A stretch of 57,877 bases of DNA, taken from the NCBI GenBank assembly GCA_001464055.1, contig LNET01000045.1, positions 1-57,877 of the forward strand. Reading direction: 5' to 3'. Source of the DNA: Burkholderiales bacterium Ga0077543 (GTDB taxonomy: Bacteria > Pseudomonadota > Gammaproteobacteria > Burkholderiales > Burkholderiaceae_C). The notes below the pieces were generated by a model. The model did not search any database, had not been told where the DNA came from, and saw only the letters and a list, made by a program, of their open reading frames with translations. A program made the position numbers and the translations under genes. The number at the start of each line of letters is the position of its first letter. Position 1 is the stretch's first letter. Below are positions 40,828 to 50,640 of this stretch, piece after piece.

Positions 40828-41907
40828 TCAGCGCTGCACGGCCACGCGCTGGCCAGGGCGCAGGCCTTCGTTGCCGCGCACCACCACCGTTTCGCCGCCG
40901 CGCAGCCCTTCGGTGACGATGACGCGCTCGCCCTGGGCGGCGCCCAGCGTCACGGTTTGCTCGCGGGCCTGGCTGCTGCCCTTGTCCTTCTCGCCTTCGA
41001 CCAGCCAGACGGTGTGGCGGCCGTCGGCGCGGCGGTTGATGGCGTCGCGCGAGACGGTGACGCCGGTGCTGCCATCGGCCAGCCGCAGCGTGGCCCGGGC
41101 CGACATGCCCGGCGTCAGCGGTGGCGCCTGGGGCGGCGTCTTGTCCAGCGCTGCGCGCAGCGTGAAGGTGCGGGCCTCAGGGTCGCTCACCGGCACCACG
41201 GCCAGCACGCGCGCGGCGTGGCGGCGGCCGGGTTCGCTGTCCAGCTCCACCTGCATCTCGGTGCGCGGGCCGACGCGGCCGAACAGCGCCTGCGGCACGG
41301 CGAAGGCCAGGCGCAGGCTGGCCAGGTCCACCAGTTCCACCAGCGCCGTGCCCGGCGCCACCCATTCGCCCGCCTGCACCAGCCGGGCGCCCACCGCGCC
41401 GGCAAAGGGCGCGCGGATCTCGTGCCGGGCCAGCAGTTCGCGCTGGCGGGCCTGTTCGGCCTGGCGCCGCGCCAGCAGGGCCTGGGCGGTCTGCACCGCG
41501 CTTTCGCGGCTGCGCAGTTCGTCGCCGGGGAAGAAGCCTTGGCCGATGTCACGCGCGGCGGCCAGCCGGCGTTGCGCCTCGGCCAGGCCGGCGGCGGCCT
41601 CGGCCGTGGCGGCCGCGGCCACGTCCAGGTCGAGCTGGCCGATCTCGCCGTCCAGCACGGCCAGGGTCTGGCCCGCGCGCACGCTGTCGCCTTCTTCGAC
41701 CAGCACCCGCCGCACCAGGCCGGCCACGGAAGTGGACAGTCGGGCGGTTCGCGGCGCCGTGACGCTGCCCCGAACTTCCACCTGCTGCACCAGGGGCGCG
41801 CGCTGAACGGCTTCGACGGCCACGGGCCGGGGGGGGCTGTCATCGGCGAAAAGCGGCTGGCAGGCGCATAAGCCCAGGGCCAGCAGGATCGCGGGGGTCG
41901 GGTTCAA
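40828..41907 (-). CDS. RND efflux periplasmic adaptor lipoprotein
   Basis: A 359-residue membrane-fusion protein. If translation begins at the TTG at 41907, GGAG lies 7-8 nt upstream and the product starts with a lipoprotein signal (LLALGLCACQP). The longer ATG frame from 42003 lacks a sensible signal peptide, so the TTG start is preferred. Lipoyl/barrel-sandwich halves (VEVRGSVTAPRTARLSTSVA, ALVELVDLASLRLAFAVP) flank a helical hairpin. It links the 37571 permease to an outer-membrane channel. The adaptor stop lies 17 nt before the permease start, so they are co-transcribed. Confidence 0.85.
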   Translation of the reverse strand: MNPTPAILLALGLCACQPLFADDSPPRPVAVEAVQRAPLVQQVEVRGSVTAPRTARLSTSVAGLVRRVLVEEGDSVRAGQTLAVLDGEIGQLDLDVAAAATAEAAAGLAEAQRRLAAARDIGQGFFPGDELRSRESAVQTAQALLARRQAEQARQRELLARHEIRAPFAGAVGARLVQAGEWVAPGTALVELVDLASLRLAFAVPQALFGRVGPRTEMQVELDSEPGRRHAARVLAVVPVSDPEARTFTLRAALDKTPPQAPPLTPGMSARATLRLADGSTGVTVSRDAINRRADGRHTVWLVEGEKDKGSSQAREQTVTLGAAQGERVIVTEGLRGGETVVVRGNEGLRPGQRVAVQR

Positions 41908-42067
41908 TCGGGCTCCGGGTTCGGCCAGCGTGCTGCCGGCGGATTGGCACGGTGCACATGTCGTGCCAACGACCAGCGGCCGGATTGGGCACGCTGCAAG
42001 CAAGACTTTAGAGGTGGCCGCTTGTCCGGATAGTGTTTCGGGCCTCTGCGGCCTGCCCAGGGGGGGG

Positions 42068-42961
42068 CTAGCTGGGCTGGTAGGCCAGCCGCACGTAGAT
42101 GGGCGCGAAGGCTTCGGCCTGGGTCACTTCCAGCAATTGCTCGCGCGAAAGCTCCAGCATCGCCACGAAGGTGACCACCAGCACCGGCGTGCCGCGGCTG
42201 GTGTCGAAGAGTTCGTGGAATTCCAGGAAGCGCCGGCCTTGCAACTTGCGCAGCACGATGCTCATGTGTTCGCGCACCGACAGTTGTTCACGGCTGATGG
42301 TGTGGTGCTGGTTCAGCCGGGCCCGCGCCAGGATGTCGGCCCAGGCCAGGCGCAGGTCGTCGGGGCTGACCTCGGGCCAGCGCGGCTGCAGGCTCTGTTC
42401 GACATGGACCTGCACGCGCAGGAAGTCCCGGCCCAGGATGGGCAGCGCGTCCAGCCGCGCCGCGGCCTGCTTGATCTGCTCGTATTCGACCAGCCGGCGC
42501 ACGAGTTCGGCGCGCGGGTCCTCGGGTTCGCCGCCGTCGGCGCTTTTCTTCGGCGGCAGCAGCATGCGGCTCTTGATCTCGATCAGCATCGCCGCCATCA
42601 GCAGGTATTCGCTGGCCAGTTCCAGGTTGTGGCGGCGGATCTGGTCGACATATTCCAGGTACTGGCGCGTGACGCTGGCCAGCGGAATGTCCAGGATGTT
42701 GAAGTTCTGCCGGCGGATGAGGTAGAGCAGCAGGTCCAGCGGGCCTTCGAAGGCTTCGAGGAAGACTTCCAGCGCGTCGGGCGGGATGTACAGGTCATGC
42801 GGCATCCTGAACAGCGGTTCGCCGTACAGGCGCGCCACCGCCACCTGGTCGACCACGGCCGGCGGGGGCAGGGTGCTGTCGGCGGCCAAGGTCTGTGCCA
42901 GATGGTGGGCCAGTTCGGCCGCGGGTGCGGCAGCAGGGGGGCCCGGGTGCGGCGCGCTCAC
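42068..42961 (-). CDS. scpA: Segregation and condensation protein A
   Basis: A 297-residue kleisin that bridges SMC heads with ScpB in chromosome segregation. Conserved ScpA blocks are seen: FEGPLDLLLYLIRRQNFNIL, YLEYVDQIRRHNLELASEYL, LIEIKSRMLLP and the C-terminal winged-helix region (VTFVAMLELSREQLLEVTQA). The GTG at 42961 is chosen because it follows the DUF3460 stop by 8 nt, whereas the ATG at 43063 lies inside that gene. The order DUF3460-scpA is conserved in Burkholderiales. Confidence 0.9.
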   Translation of the reverse strand: MSAPHPGPPAAAPAAELAHHLAQTLAADSTLPPPAVVDQVAVARLYGEPLFRMPHDLYIPPDALEVFLEAFEGPLDLLLYLIRRQNFNILDIPLASVTRQYLEYVDQIRRHNLELASEYLLMAAMLIEIKSRMLLPPKKSADGGEPEDPRAELVRRLVEYEQIKQAAARLDALPILGRDFLRVQVHVEQSLQPRWPEVSPDDLRLAWADILARARLNQHHTISREQLSVREHMSIVLRKLQGRRFLEFHELFDTSRGTPVLVVTFVAMLELSREQLLEVTQAEAFAPIYVRLAYQPS

Positions 42962-42969
42962 GCGAACCG

Positions 42970-43173
42970 TCAGTCGGGCTGGGTCTGGTAGACGTAGGGC
43001 TGTTGCGGCACCTTGGCGTCCTGCCATTCGGCCTGGGCCGTGCGGTCCAGTGCCTTGTCCCACAGCAGGGCGCGGCCAGCGCGCTGCTCGGCTTCCAGGG
43101 TCGGCTTCTTTGCCTTCAGTTCACCGATGAAGTTCGTGACGTCGGAGGTATAGGGCTTCCAGAACAGCGGCAT
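42970..43173 (-). CDS. DUF3460 family small protein
   Basis: A 67-residue protein, MPLFWKPYTSDVTNFIGELK, with a conserved LEAEQRAGRALLWDK block and a C-terminus ending in YVYQTQPD. This is the DUF3460 pattern, a short Burkholderiales-specific protein usually encoded directly before scpA. Function unknown; no signal peptide or membrane helix. The upstream extension of the frame is antisense to the CYTH-CHAD gene and is not used. Confidence 0.82.
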   Translation of the reverse strand: MPLFWKPYTSDVTNFIGELKAKKPTLEAEQRAGRALLWDKALDRTAQAEWQDAKVPQQPYVYQTQPD

Positions 43174-43281
43174 GGCTTGGGACAGGCAGAATCGGATTTG
43201 TTGCATTTTACGGGGCCGGGCATGAACAGCGCGCTGGGAACGGCAACGGGCCGGGCGCGAACCGTCGACACCTGACCGCCC

Positions 43282-44829
43282 ATGTTCGAGACCGAGCTCA
43301 AGTTCCAGGTTCCAGCCCCGCGCTGGGCCGCGCTGCACAAGGCCGTGGCCACCACCACCGCGGTGAAGACCCGGCTGCAGGCGATGTACGTCGAAACCCC
43401 GGGTCATGACCTGGCGGCTGCCGGCCTGGCGCTGCGGCTGCGCAAGGAAGGCCGGGTCTGGGTGCAGACGCTGAAAGGTCGCGGCGACGGCCTGATGCAG
43501 CGGCTGGAACACGAAGTTCGGTTGCCGCCGCTGCCGGCGCGCAGTGGGCTGCCGCAGGTCGACCCGGCCCGGCACGACGGCACGCCCGCGGGCCAGGCGC
43601 TGCAGCGCGTGCTGGCCGCAGCGCGGGAGGCTGGCCGCAGCGACACGTTGCAGGTGCTGTACCGCACCGACATCCAGCGCCTGCACCGCCGCGTCCGCCA
43701 CGGCGGGGCGGTGGTGGAGATAGCACTCGACCAGGGCGCCATCCACGCCGGGGCCGACACCGCGGCGCCGCTGATGCTGCCCGTGGCCGAGATCGAATTC
43801 GAACTGATCAGCGGCCCCCCGCAGGCGCTGGCAGCCCTGGCGGCGCGCTGGGCCGCCCGTTTCGACCTGTGGTGGGACGTGCGCACCAAGTCCGAACGTG
43901 GCTTCCGGCTGGCGCTGGGCCTGGCGCGCGTGCCGGCCACCCGGGCGCAGCCGCAGGTGCTGCCCGCGGGCGGGCTCGCACCGGCGCTGGCGTCCATGCT
44001 GCAGGCGGCCCTGGCCCAGGCGCTGCCCAACCTGGCCGAGCTGGCCGGCGCGCCGGCCGATACCCCGGCCGCGCCCGAACACCTGCATCAGCTGCGCGTG
44101 GCGCTGCGCCGGCTGCGCACGGCACTGGTACTGCTCGGCGACTGGGCACCCGAACCCGCAGCCGCCCTGACCCTGGAAACGCGCTGGCGCGAAGTGTTCA
44201 ACGCCCTGGGCGCCGCACGCGACGCCGACGTGCTGGCGTCGACCTGGATGCCGCGGCTGCAGGCCGCCGGTGCACCAGCGCTATCGGGCCCGCCGGCCCA
44301 GAACGCGGGCGACGTCACCGCCCTGCTGCGGGAGCACAGGGTCACGGTGCTGCTGCTCGACACGCTGGCCTTCAGCCTGGACCTGAGCCAGCCCGCCGCG
44401 CCGCCTGCACCGGGCGCCGAGACGCCGGAAGCCGCCCCAGGCCCGGCCAGTGCGCGTGCCGTGCTGCGCCGCGCCTGGCGCCGCGCCTGGGCCGACGCCA
44501 GGAAGTTCGACGAAGCTCCCGTCGAGCAACAGCACCGCGCCCGCAAGCGCCTGAAGCGGCTGCGCTATGTCCTGGAATTCCTGACGCCCTGGCTGCCGGC
44601 GCGTTCATTGCGTCGTTATCAGCGCGCGCTCCGGCGTGCGCTCGAGGCGCTGGGCGAACACAACGACCTGCAGACGGCACGCGCCCACTTTGCCGGCCAG
44701 ACGCCCACCGACCCGCAGGCCTGGTTTGCCGTGGGCTGGCTGGCCGCGCAAGACGGGCCTTCGCGTGAACGCGCCGTGCAGGCGCTGGCCCGGCTGAAGG
44801 CGCGCAAGCGGCCCTGGCTGAAACGCTGA
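43282..44829 (+). CDS. CYTH and CHAD domain protein (probable triphosphatase)
   Basis: A 515-residue protein. The N-terminal CYTH tunnel-fold domain (1-205) begins FETELKFQVP and has RLRKEG, VQTLKGRG and VAEIEFELISG, the charged residues that bind metal and polyphosphate. The C-terminal CHAD domain (~235-510) has paired His/Arg helices (HLHQLRVALRRLRTAL; ARKRLKRLRYVLEFL). Similar proteins hydrolyse inorganic triphosphate, and CHAD domains bind polyphosphate granules. It is divergent from DUF3460-scpA with about 110 nt between starts. Confidence 0.9.
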   Translation: MFETELKFQVPAPRWAALHKAVATTTAVKTRLQAMYVETPGHDLAAAGLALRLRKEGRVWVQTLKGRGDGLMQRLEHEVRLPPLPARSGLPQVDPARHDGTPAGQALQRVLAAAREAGRSDTLQVLYRTDIQRLHRRVRHGGAVVEIALDQGAIHAGADTAAPLMLPVAEIEFELISGPPQALAALAARWAARFDLWWDVRTKSERGFRLALGLARVPATRAQPQVLPAGGLAPALASMLQAALAQALPNLAELAGAPADTPAAPEHLHQLRVALRRLRTALVLLGDWAPEPAAALTLETRWREVFNALGAARDADVLASTWMPRLQAAGAPALSGPPAQNAGDVTALLREHRVTVLLLDTLAFSLDLSQPAAPPAPGAETPEAAPGPASARAVLRRAWRRAWADARKFDEAPVEQQHRARKRLKRLRYVLEFLTPWLPARSLRRYQRALRRALEALGEHNDLQTARAHFAGQTPTDPQAWFAVGWLAAQDGPSRERAVQALARLKARKRPWLKR

Positions 44830-44839
44830 GGGCTGCGCT

Positions 44840-46555
44840 TCAGCCCGCCGCAGGGCGCGGCGCCGCGCTGGCGAAGGCCGCGGCCACATTCGGCACGATG
44901 TTCTCGGTGCCCAGGTGCATGTCGAAGCCGGCGCGCCGCATCAGCGACAGCGGCTGTTCGTTCACGCGTGCCAGCACCAGCCTCACCTGGCGCTTGCGCA
45001 GCACACGAAGCAACTGCTCCAGGGCGTCCAGCCCCGAAGTATCCAGCGAGATGAGCCGGTGCCAGTCCAGCACCAGCGTGTGCGTGCCGGGCAGCACCTG
45101 ATGCTGCAGCGCTTCGACCTTGCCCACCGCGCCGAAGAACAGCGGGCCGAACATCTCGAACACCTGCACGCCTGGCGGCAGCGCAGCAGCCTGCGCGGCG
45201 GCCTGCGGCTCGACACGGAAGAGCTCGCTCATGCGCACGATGAAGAACACGCAGGCCAGCAGCAACCCCACTTCCACGGCCACCGTCAGGTCGAACACCA
45301 CGGTCAGGACGAAGGTGCCCAGCAGGATGACGCGGTAGTGCATGCTGAACTTGCGCAGGCGCGAAAACTCGCGCCATTCGCCCATGTTCCAGGCCACGAA
45401 CATCAGGATGCCGGCCAGCGCCGCCAGCGGGATGTGCAGTGCCAGCGGTGCCGCCAGCAGCACCACCAGCAGCAGTGTCAGCGCGTGCACGATGCCGGCA
45501 ATGGGGCTGGTGCCGCCGGCACGCACGTTGGTCACCGTGCGCGCGATCGTGCCGGTGGCGGGAATGCCGCCGAAGAAGGGCACGACGAAGTTCGCCACAC
45601 CCTGGGCCATGAGTTCCTGGTTCGGGTCGTGGCGGGGCAGGTCGCTCATGTTGTCGGCCACGCGCGCGCACAGCAGCGATTCGATGGCGCCCAACAGCGC
45701 AATCGTCAAGGTCGGGAACAGCAGCAGCTTGACGGTGGCCCAGCTGAACTCGGGCAACTGGAAGCTGGGCAGGGTCTGCGGAATGCCGCCAAAGCGCGAG
45801 CCGATGGTGTCCACCGGCAGCTTCAACAGCAACACCAACAGCGTCGTCACCACCAGCGCAACGACGGTGCCCGGCACATGGGCCGCATAACGCCGCAACT
45901 TCTGCTGCGGCGTGGCCGGCGTGTCCTTCACCATGGGCATGGCATAGGTCTTGGGCCACAACACCACCAGCGCCAGGCTCAGCAGGCCGATGCCCAGCGC
46001 GGAAAGCCGGGCGGTGTCGGCATGGGTGGCCAGGGTGTACAGTTGCGCGAAGAAGTCGGCCGGCATCTTCGTTATCTGCAGCCCCAGCAGGTCTTTCACC
46101 TGCGACAGCGCGATCAGCACCGCGATGCCGTTGGTGAAGCCGATGACGATGGGCAGCGGTACGTAGCGCACCAGCACGCCCAGCCTGAACAGCCCCATCA
46201 GGAACAGCAGCACGCCGGCCATGGCGGTGCTGATCAGAAGGTTGGCCAGCCCATACCGTTCGACGATGCCGTAGACGATGACGATGAAGGCTCCGGCCGG
46301 CCCGCCGATCTGCACGTTCGAGCCACCCAGCGCGGAAATCAGCAGCCCGGCGATGATGGCGGTGATCAGGCCTTGTTCGGGCTTCACGCCCGAGGCGATG
46401 GCAAAGGCCATGGCCAGCGGCAAGGCCACCACGCCCACCGTGATGCCGGCGCCGATGTCGGCCAGTGCACGTGGCCTGTCGTAGCCCTGCAGGGCGTCGA
46501 GCAGGCGCGGCCTGAAGCGGTGCAACGGGGGCAAAGGTGGCATCGAATCGATCAT
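44840..46555 (-). CDS. SulP-family anion transporter with STAS domain
   Basis: A 571-residue transporter. About 12-14 helices include PRALADIGAGITVGVVALPL, the SulP signature GGSNVQIGGPAGAFIVIVYG and FFGGIPATGTIARTVTNVRAG. A C-terminal cytosolic STAS domain (~440-571) follows (VQVFEMFGPLFFGAVGKVEA, ISLDTSGLDALEQLL). It is predicted to import sulfate or bicarbonate with sodium or protons. The ATG at 46555 matches the family N-terminus; the frame upstream overlaps metG and is rejected. It lies 75 nt downstream of metG. Confidence 0.9.
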   Translation of the reverse strand: MIDSMPPLPPLHRFRPRLLDALQGYDRPRALADIGAGITVGVVALPLAMAFAIASGVKPEQGLITAIIAGLLISALGGSNVQIGGPAGAFIVIVYGIVERYGLANLLISTAMAGVLLFLMGLFRLGVLVRYVPLPIVIGFTNGIAVLIALSQVKDLLGLQITKMPADFFAQLYTLATHADTARLSALGIGLLSLALVVLWPKTYAMPMVKDTPATPQQKLRRYAAHVPGTVVALVVTTLLVLLLKLPVDTIGSRFGGIPQTLPSFQLPEFSWATVKLLLFPTLTIALLGAIESLLCARVADNMSDLPRHDPNQELMAQGVANFVVPFFGGIPATGTIARTVTNVRAGGTSPIAGIVHALTLLLVVLLAAPLALHIPLAALAGILMFVAWNMGEWREFSRLRKFSMHYRVILLGTFVLTVVFDLTVAVEVGLLLACVFFIVRMSELFRVEPQAAAQAAALPPGVQVFEMFGPLFFGAVGKVEALQHQVLPGTHTLVLDWHRLISLDTSGLDALEQLLRVLRKRQVRLVLARVNEQPLSLMRRAGFDMHLGTENIVPNVAAAFASAAPRPAAG

Positions 46556-46629
46556 GCACCCGGCTTCGGCCCCAGGCTTGCGCCGGGCTGACAAGCGCGG
46601 GTTAGCCCCAGTCAGCGTGCGGTTAAAAC

Positions 46630-48681
46630 TCAGCGGATGCGCATGCCCGGCACGGCGCCTGGCCAGGGTTCGAGCACATAGACGCCGGGCACCGACTTCT
46701 CGTCGGCATGGCTGGCGGCCAGCACCATGCCTTCGCTGCTGCCGAACTTCATCTTGCGCGGTGCCAGGTTGGCCACCACCACCGTCAGCTTGCCGGCAAG
46801 CTGATCGGGCTGGTAGTTCGCTGCAATGCCGCTGAAGACGTTGCGGGGCGCTGCCTCGCCCACGTCCAGCGTCAGGCGCAGCAGCTTGGTGCTGCCTTCC
46901 ACGGCCTCGGCCTTCAGGATCTTCGCCACGCGCAGGTCGATCTTGACGAAGTCGTCGATGCCGATCACAGGGGCGATGGCTTCGCCGCCGGGCAGCGCTG
47001 CGGCCGGTGCAGCTTCTTCCACCGGGGCGGGCATCAGGGCTTCGATCTGCTTCAGGTCCACGCGCTGCATCAGGTGCTGGTAGGTGCCGATGGTGTGGGC
47101 GCCCAGGGCGCGATGCGCGTCGGCCCACTGCAGCGGCGGAATGTTCAGGAAGGCTTCCACCCGCGCTGCCAGCGCCGGCAGCACGGGCTTGAGGTACAGC
47201 GTCAGCAGCCTGAAGGCTTCGATGCAGGTGCTGCACACGTCGTGCAGTGCGTCAGCGGCCTCGGGCTTCTTCGCCAGTTCCCAGGGCTTGTGCAGGTCCA
47301 CGTACTCGTTCACCCGGTCGGCCAGGGCCATCACCTCGCGCAGGGCCTTGGCGAATTCGCGCTGGTCGAACATCTGCGCGATGTCTTCGGCCGGGGCGCG
47401 CAGCCCGTCGAGCAGCATGCGGCCTTCCACGCCGAGATCGGCGCTGAGCCGGCCTTCGAAGCGCTTGCTGATGAACCCGGCGCTGCGGCTGGCGATGTTG
47501 ATGAACTTGCCCACCAGGTCGCTGTTGACGCGGGCGGCGAAGTCCTCGGGGTTGAAGTCCAGGTCTTCGACACGCGGCGTCAGCTTGGCGCAGATGTAGT
47601 AGCGTAGCCACTCGGCGTTCAGCCCCAGTTCCAGATAGCGCAGCGGGCTGATGCCGGTGCCGCGGCTCTTGCTCATCTTCTCGCCGCTGACGGTGAGGTG
47701 GCCGTGCACGTGGATGCGGTCGGGCACCTTGCGCCCGCTGAACTTCAGCATCGCCGGCCAGAACAGGGTGTGGAAGGTGACGATGTCCTTGCCGATGAAG
47801 TGCACCTGCTCCAGCGCCGGGTCGGCCAGGTAGGCCTGCACGTCCAGGCCCAGCGCGGCAAAGCGTGCGTACAGGCTGGCCAGGTAGCCCACCGGCGCAT
47901 CGAGCCAGACGTAGAAGTACTTGCCCGGGGCGTCGGGGATCTCGATGCCGAAGTAAGGTGCGTCGCGGCTGATGTCCCAGTCGCCCAGCAGCGGCTTGCC
48001 GTTCTCGTCGCGTACGAACCATTCCTTGACCTTGTTGGCCACCTCGGGCTGAAGGCGGCCGTCCTGCGTCCAGCCTTCCAGGAATTCGACACAGCGCGGG
48101 TCGGACAGCTTGAAGAACAGGTGTTCGCTGCTGCGCAGCACCGGCGTGGCGCCGCTGAGTGCGGAGCGCGGGTTCTTCAGCTCGGTGGGCGCGTAGACGG
48201 CGCCGCAGACCTCGCAGTTGTCGCCGTACTGGTCGGCTGCGCCGCAGCGCGGGCATTCGCCCTTGACGAAGCGGTCGGGCAGGAACATGCCTTTTTCGGG
48301 GTCGAACAGCTGTTCGACCACGCGGCTGGCGATCAGGTCGCCCGCCTTCAGGTCGCGGTAGATGGCCTGGGCCAGGGTGTGGTTCTCGGGCGCGTCGGTG
48401 CTGTGCCAGTGGTCGAAGGCGATGTGGAAGCCGTCGAAGTAGGGCATGCGACCGGCGGCGATCTGTGCCACGAAGGCCTGCGGCGTGAGGCCGGCCTTCT
48501 CGGCCGCGATCATGATCGGCGCACCATGGGCGTCGTCGGCGCAGACGAAGTGCAGCTCGTGGCCGCGCATGCGCTGAAAGCGCACCCAGGTGTCGGCCTG
48601 GATGTATTCCATCACGTGCCCGATGTGCAGCGGGCCGTTGGCGTAGGGCAGGGCGGTGGTGACGAAGAGCTTGCGTTTCAT
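46630..48681 (-). CDS. metG: Methionine-tRNA ligase
   Basis: A 683-residue class I aminoacyl-tRNA synthetase. PLHIGH lies near residue 20, the KMSKS loop ([11 protein letters not shown]) near ~335, and the zinc knuckle [19 protein letters not shown] near ~145, so it is the long zinc-containing form. The C-terminal ~110 residues ([14 protein letters not shown] ... LAPRKMKFG) form the dimerising tRNA-binding domain. It charges tRNA-Met for initiation and elongation. Start [16 protein letters not shown] is typical of the family. All motifs are intact. Confidence 0.97.
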   Translation of the reverse strand: MKRKLFVTTALPYANGPLHIGHVMEYIQADTWVRFQRMRGHELHFVCADDAHGAPIMIAAEKAGLTPQAFVAQIAAGRMPYFDGFHIAFDHWHSTDAPENHTLAQAIYRDLKAGDLIASRVVEQLFDPEKGMFLPDRFVKGECPRCGAADQYGDNCEVCGAVYAPTELKNPRSALSGATPVLRSSEHLFFKLSDPRCVEFLEGWTQDGRLQPEVANKVKEWFVRDENGKPLLGDWDISRDAPYFGIEIPDAPGKYFYVWLDAPVGYLASLYARFAALGLDVQAYLADPALEQVHFIGKDIVTFHTLFWPAMLKFSGRKVPDRIHVHGHLTVSGEKMSKSRGTGISPLRYLELGLNAEWLRYYICAKLTPRVEDLDFNPEDFAARVNSDLVGKFINIASRSAGFISKRFEGRLSADLGVEGRMLLDGLRAPAEDIAQMFDQREFAKALREVMALADRVNEYVDLHKPWELAKKPEAADALHDVCSTCIEAFRLLTLYLKPVLPALAARVEAFLNIPPLQWADAHRALGAHTIGTYQHLMQRVDLKQIEALMPAPVEEAAPAAALPGGEAIAPVIGIDDFVKIDLRVAKILKAEAVEGSTKLLRLTLDVGEAAPRNVFSGIAANYQPDQLAGKLTVVVANLAPRKMKFGSSEGMVLAASHADEKSVPGVYVLEPWPGAVPGMRIR

Positions 48682-48746
48682 GCGCGGATTCTAGGCAGTG
48701 CGTCCGGGCAGGCTCGGGCGAGCGCTCGCGCTTGGTCGACATGGCC

Positions 48747-50420
48747 TCAAGCAGGCGCGTGGCGGCCGGCCGTGGCCAGCCAGGCGGCATGCACGCGGTT
48801 GCGCCCGCCGCTCTTGGCCGCGTACAGGTGGGCATCAGCAACCTCCAGCCAGTCGGATGCACTGCCCGTGCTGTCGGCCTGTGCCACACCCAGGCTGACT
48901 GTCACCTGCAGACCTGCCGCCACGCTTGTCCAGTCGTACTGTTCCACTGCCCGGCGCAGTCGCTCGCCGACCTGCAACGCCGCTTCGGGTGTGGTGGCAC
49001 GCATCAGCAGCACGAACTCCTCGCCGCCCCAGCGGGCCACCTGATCCTGGCTGCGCAGTTGCCTGGCGAAGACCTGTCCGAGAGCTCTCAGCACCGCGTC
49101 GCCAATGGCATGCGAGTAACCGTCGTTGATCTGCTTGAAGTAGTCGATGTCGATCATTGCCACGAAGGCGCACCCGGCATCGTCGGCGCCCGGATCGCGC
49201 AAGGCAGTCAGCAACTGTTCCATCGCCCGCCTGTTTGGCAGGCCTGTCAAGGTGTCGCGCAGCGCCTGCTGCGACAACTGATCGGTCAGCCCGCGCAGCC
49301 TTTCGGTCTCCCGTCGCATTTCCTGCGTCTGCAGACGTACGGTGAGCACGGCCGCGCGGGCGACAGCTTGCTCATCCGTCGCCAGCTTCGAGGCCTCGTG
49401 AAAGGCCTTGTGGGCCAGAAGCGCTTCGCGCCACTGGCCCAGGGCCTCGAACTGGCGCGAGCGTTGCAGGTAGAGAACGTTCACGGCCTGCGGCACGCAC
49501 AGGCGCTCGCCGAGCCGGATGCCTTCTTCCAGCAGCGCAAAGGCGGCCGCGTTGTTGCCGCAACGAAAGAGCACGCGCGCATGATTGATGCGGGCGAAAA
49601 CGCCGATGGTCAGCATGCCCGTGCGATCACCGAAAGCATAGATCTCGGCAAAGCGAGCCAATGCCTCGTCGTCACGCTCCAGCGCCGCCAGCGCTCCTGC
49701 CAGGTTGTTGAGCAGCGACAGTTCCAAGCGCAGGCATCCTGCCGCCACGGCCGCGCGCTGGGCATGCAGCGAAAGCTCGACCGCACGCTCCAGCGCCTGT
49801 CGAGCCTCGGTCGCGTGACCGAGACTCTTGAGGCGGTACCCCATGGCATACCACCGCCCGGCGACATTGCACTGAGAGTGCGCGAGCGCCTTCTCGTCGT
49901 TGCCCGCTTGCGCCGCCTCCAGTGATCGCTGGCCAGCATCGAGCGCTTGCTGCTGCTGCGCCAGCCGCATGTGCGCGTAGCTGCGTGTACGCCACAACTC
50001 CGCCTCCAGTGCGTGTGCCAGCGTCTGCGGCGCTGTGTGTTGCGCGGTCCACTCAAAGCTTTCTTCCAGCGCCTTCCAGGCAGCGTCATGGGCGCCCACT
50101 TCAAGGTCGAGTACGACTTCAGCCATACGGGCGCGTGTCTGTAGCAGCAGGTCGCCAGTCGCCTGGGAGTGCAGTCTCGCCTGCAGGCAGGCAGAGGCGG
50201 CGGTCTCGAAGTCGCGCCGTTCCTGTGCAAGCAGCGCACGGGTCAGGGCCAGCGACGTCAGCGTGTCAGGATCGGCGGGTTCAAGTGTCAAGGCCCACTG
50301 CACATGGCCGTCGGCCAGGTCCAGATGGCCCCGGTCCAGCAGGGCCTCCGCCTGTTGAGCAAGTTCTTCGCTGCGAGGGGCTGGCGTTGACATCGGGTCG
50401 AGAGGTTCGGCAGTGGTCAT
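48747..50420 (-). CDS. Cytosolic diguanylate cyclase with TPR sensor region
   Basis: About 557 residues. The first ~380 are TPR-like helical repeats with no membrane segment or signal peptide. A coiled coil leads into a GGDEF domain with catalytic GGEEF at ~465-469. An RxxD inhibitory site (RSQD) lies exactly five residues before GGEEF, so synthesis of c-di-GMP with product inhibition is predicted. In-frame starts also exist at 50510 and 50393; none has a strong ribosome binding site. It is divergent from the LysR gene at 50641. Confidence 0.85.
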   Translation of the reverse strand: MTTAEPLDPMSTPAPRSEELAQQAEALLDRGHLDLADGHVQWALTLEPADPDTLTSLALTRALLAQERRDFETAASACLQARLHSQATGDLLLQTRARMAEVVLDLEVGAHDAAWKALEESFEWTAQHTAPQTLAHALEAELWRTRSYAHMRLAQQQQALDAGQRSLEAAQAGNDEKALAHSQCNVAGRWYAMGYRLKSLGHATEARQALERAVELSLHAQRAAVAAGCLRLELSLLNNLAGALAALERDDEALARFAEIYAFGDRTGMLTIGVFARINHARVLFRCGNNAAAFALLEEGIRLGERLCVPQAVNVLYLQRSRQFEALGQWREALLAHKAFHEASKLATDEQAVARAAVLTVRLQTQEMRRETERLRGLTDQLSQQALRDTLTGLPNRRAMEQLLTALRDPGADDAGCAFVAMIDIDYFKQINDGYSHAIGDAVLRALGQVFARQLRSQDQVARWGGEEFVLLMRATTPEAALQVGERLRRAVEQYDWTSVAAGLQVTVSLGVAQADSTGSASDWLEVADAHLYAAKSGGRNRVHAAWLATAGRHAPA

Positions 50421-50640
50421 TATCGGCAGCGTCCGCGATCGCTGAATCGGCTGCAGCACGCAGGCACCCGAATCGTCCGCGTTGGCGGCAGGATGACCTG
50501 ATTCCGCCATTCGCGAAGCGCCTGGGCCGATCGGGCCTTGTTTGGCGCTGTCAGCTGCGGGCTGGAGGCTGCTCGCGCTTGGCTCGGGCCTACCATCAGG
50601 GCCTGCCCCCCGCTACTGCAACGGAACCCGGAAAGCGCCC

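Noticed and set aside
42962..43063. The ATG at 43063 as scpA start
   Set aside because: It lies inside the DUF3460 gene and adds an Arg/Gly/Pro-rich segment absent from ScpA; the GTG at 42961 fits the gene order.
46556..47236. N-terminal extension of the SulP transporter frame
   Set aside because: It overlaps the metG C-terminal coding region and has no transporter character.
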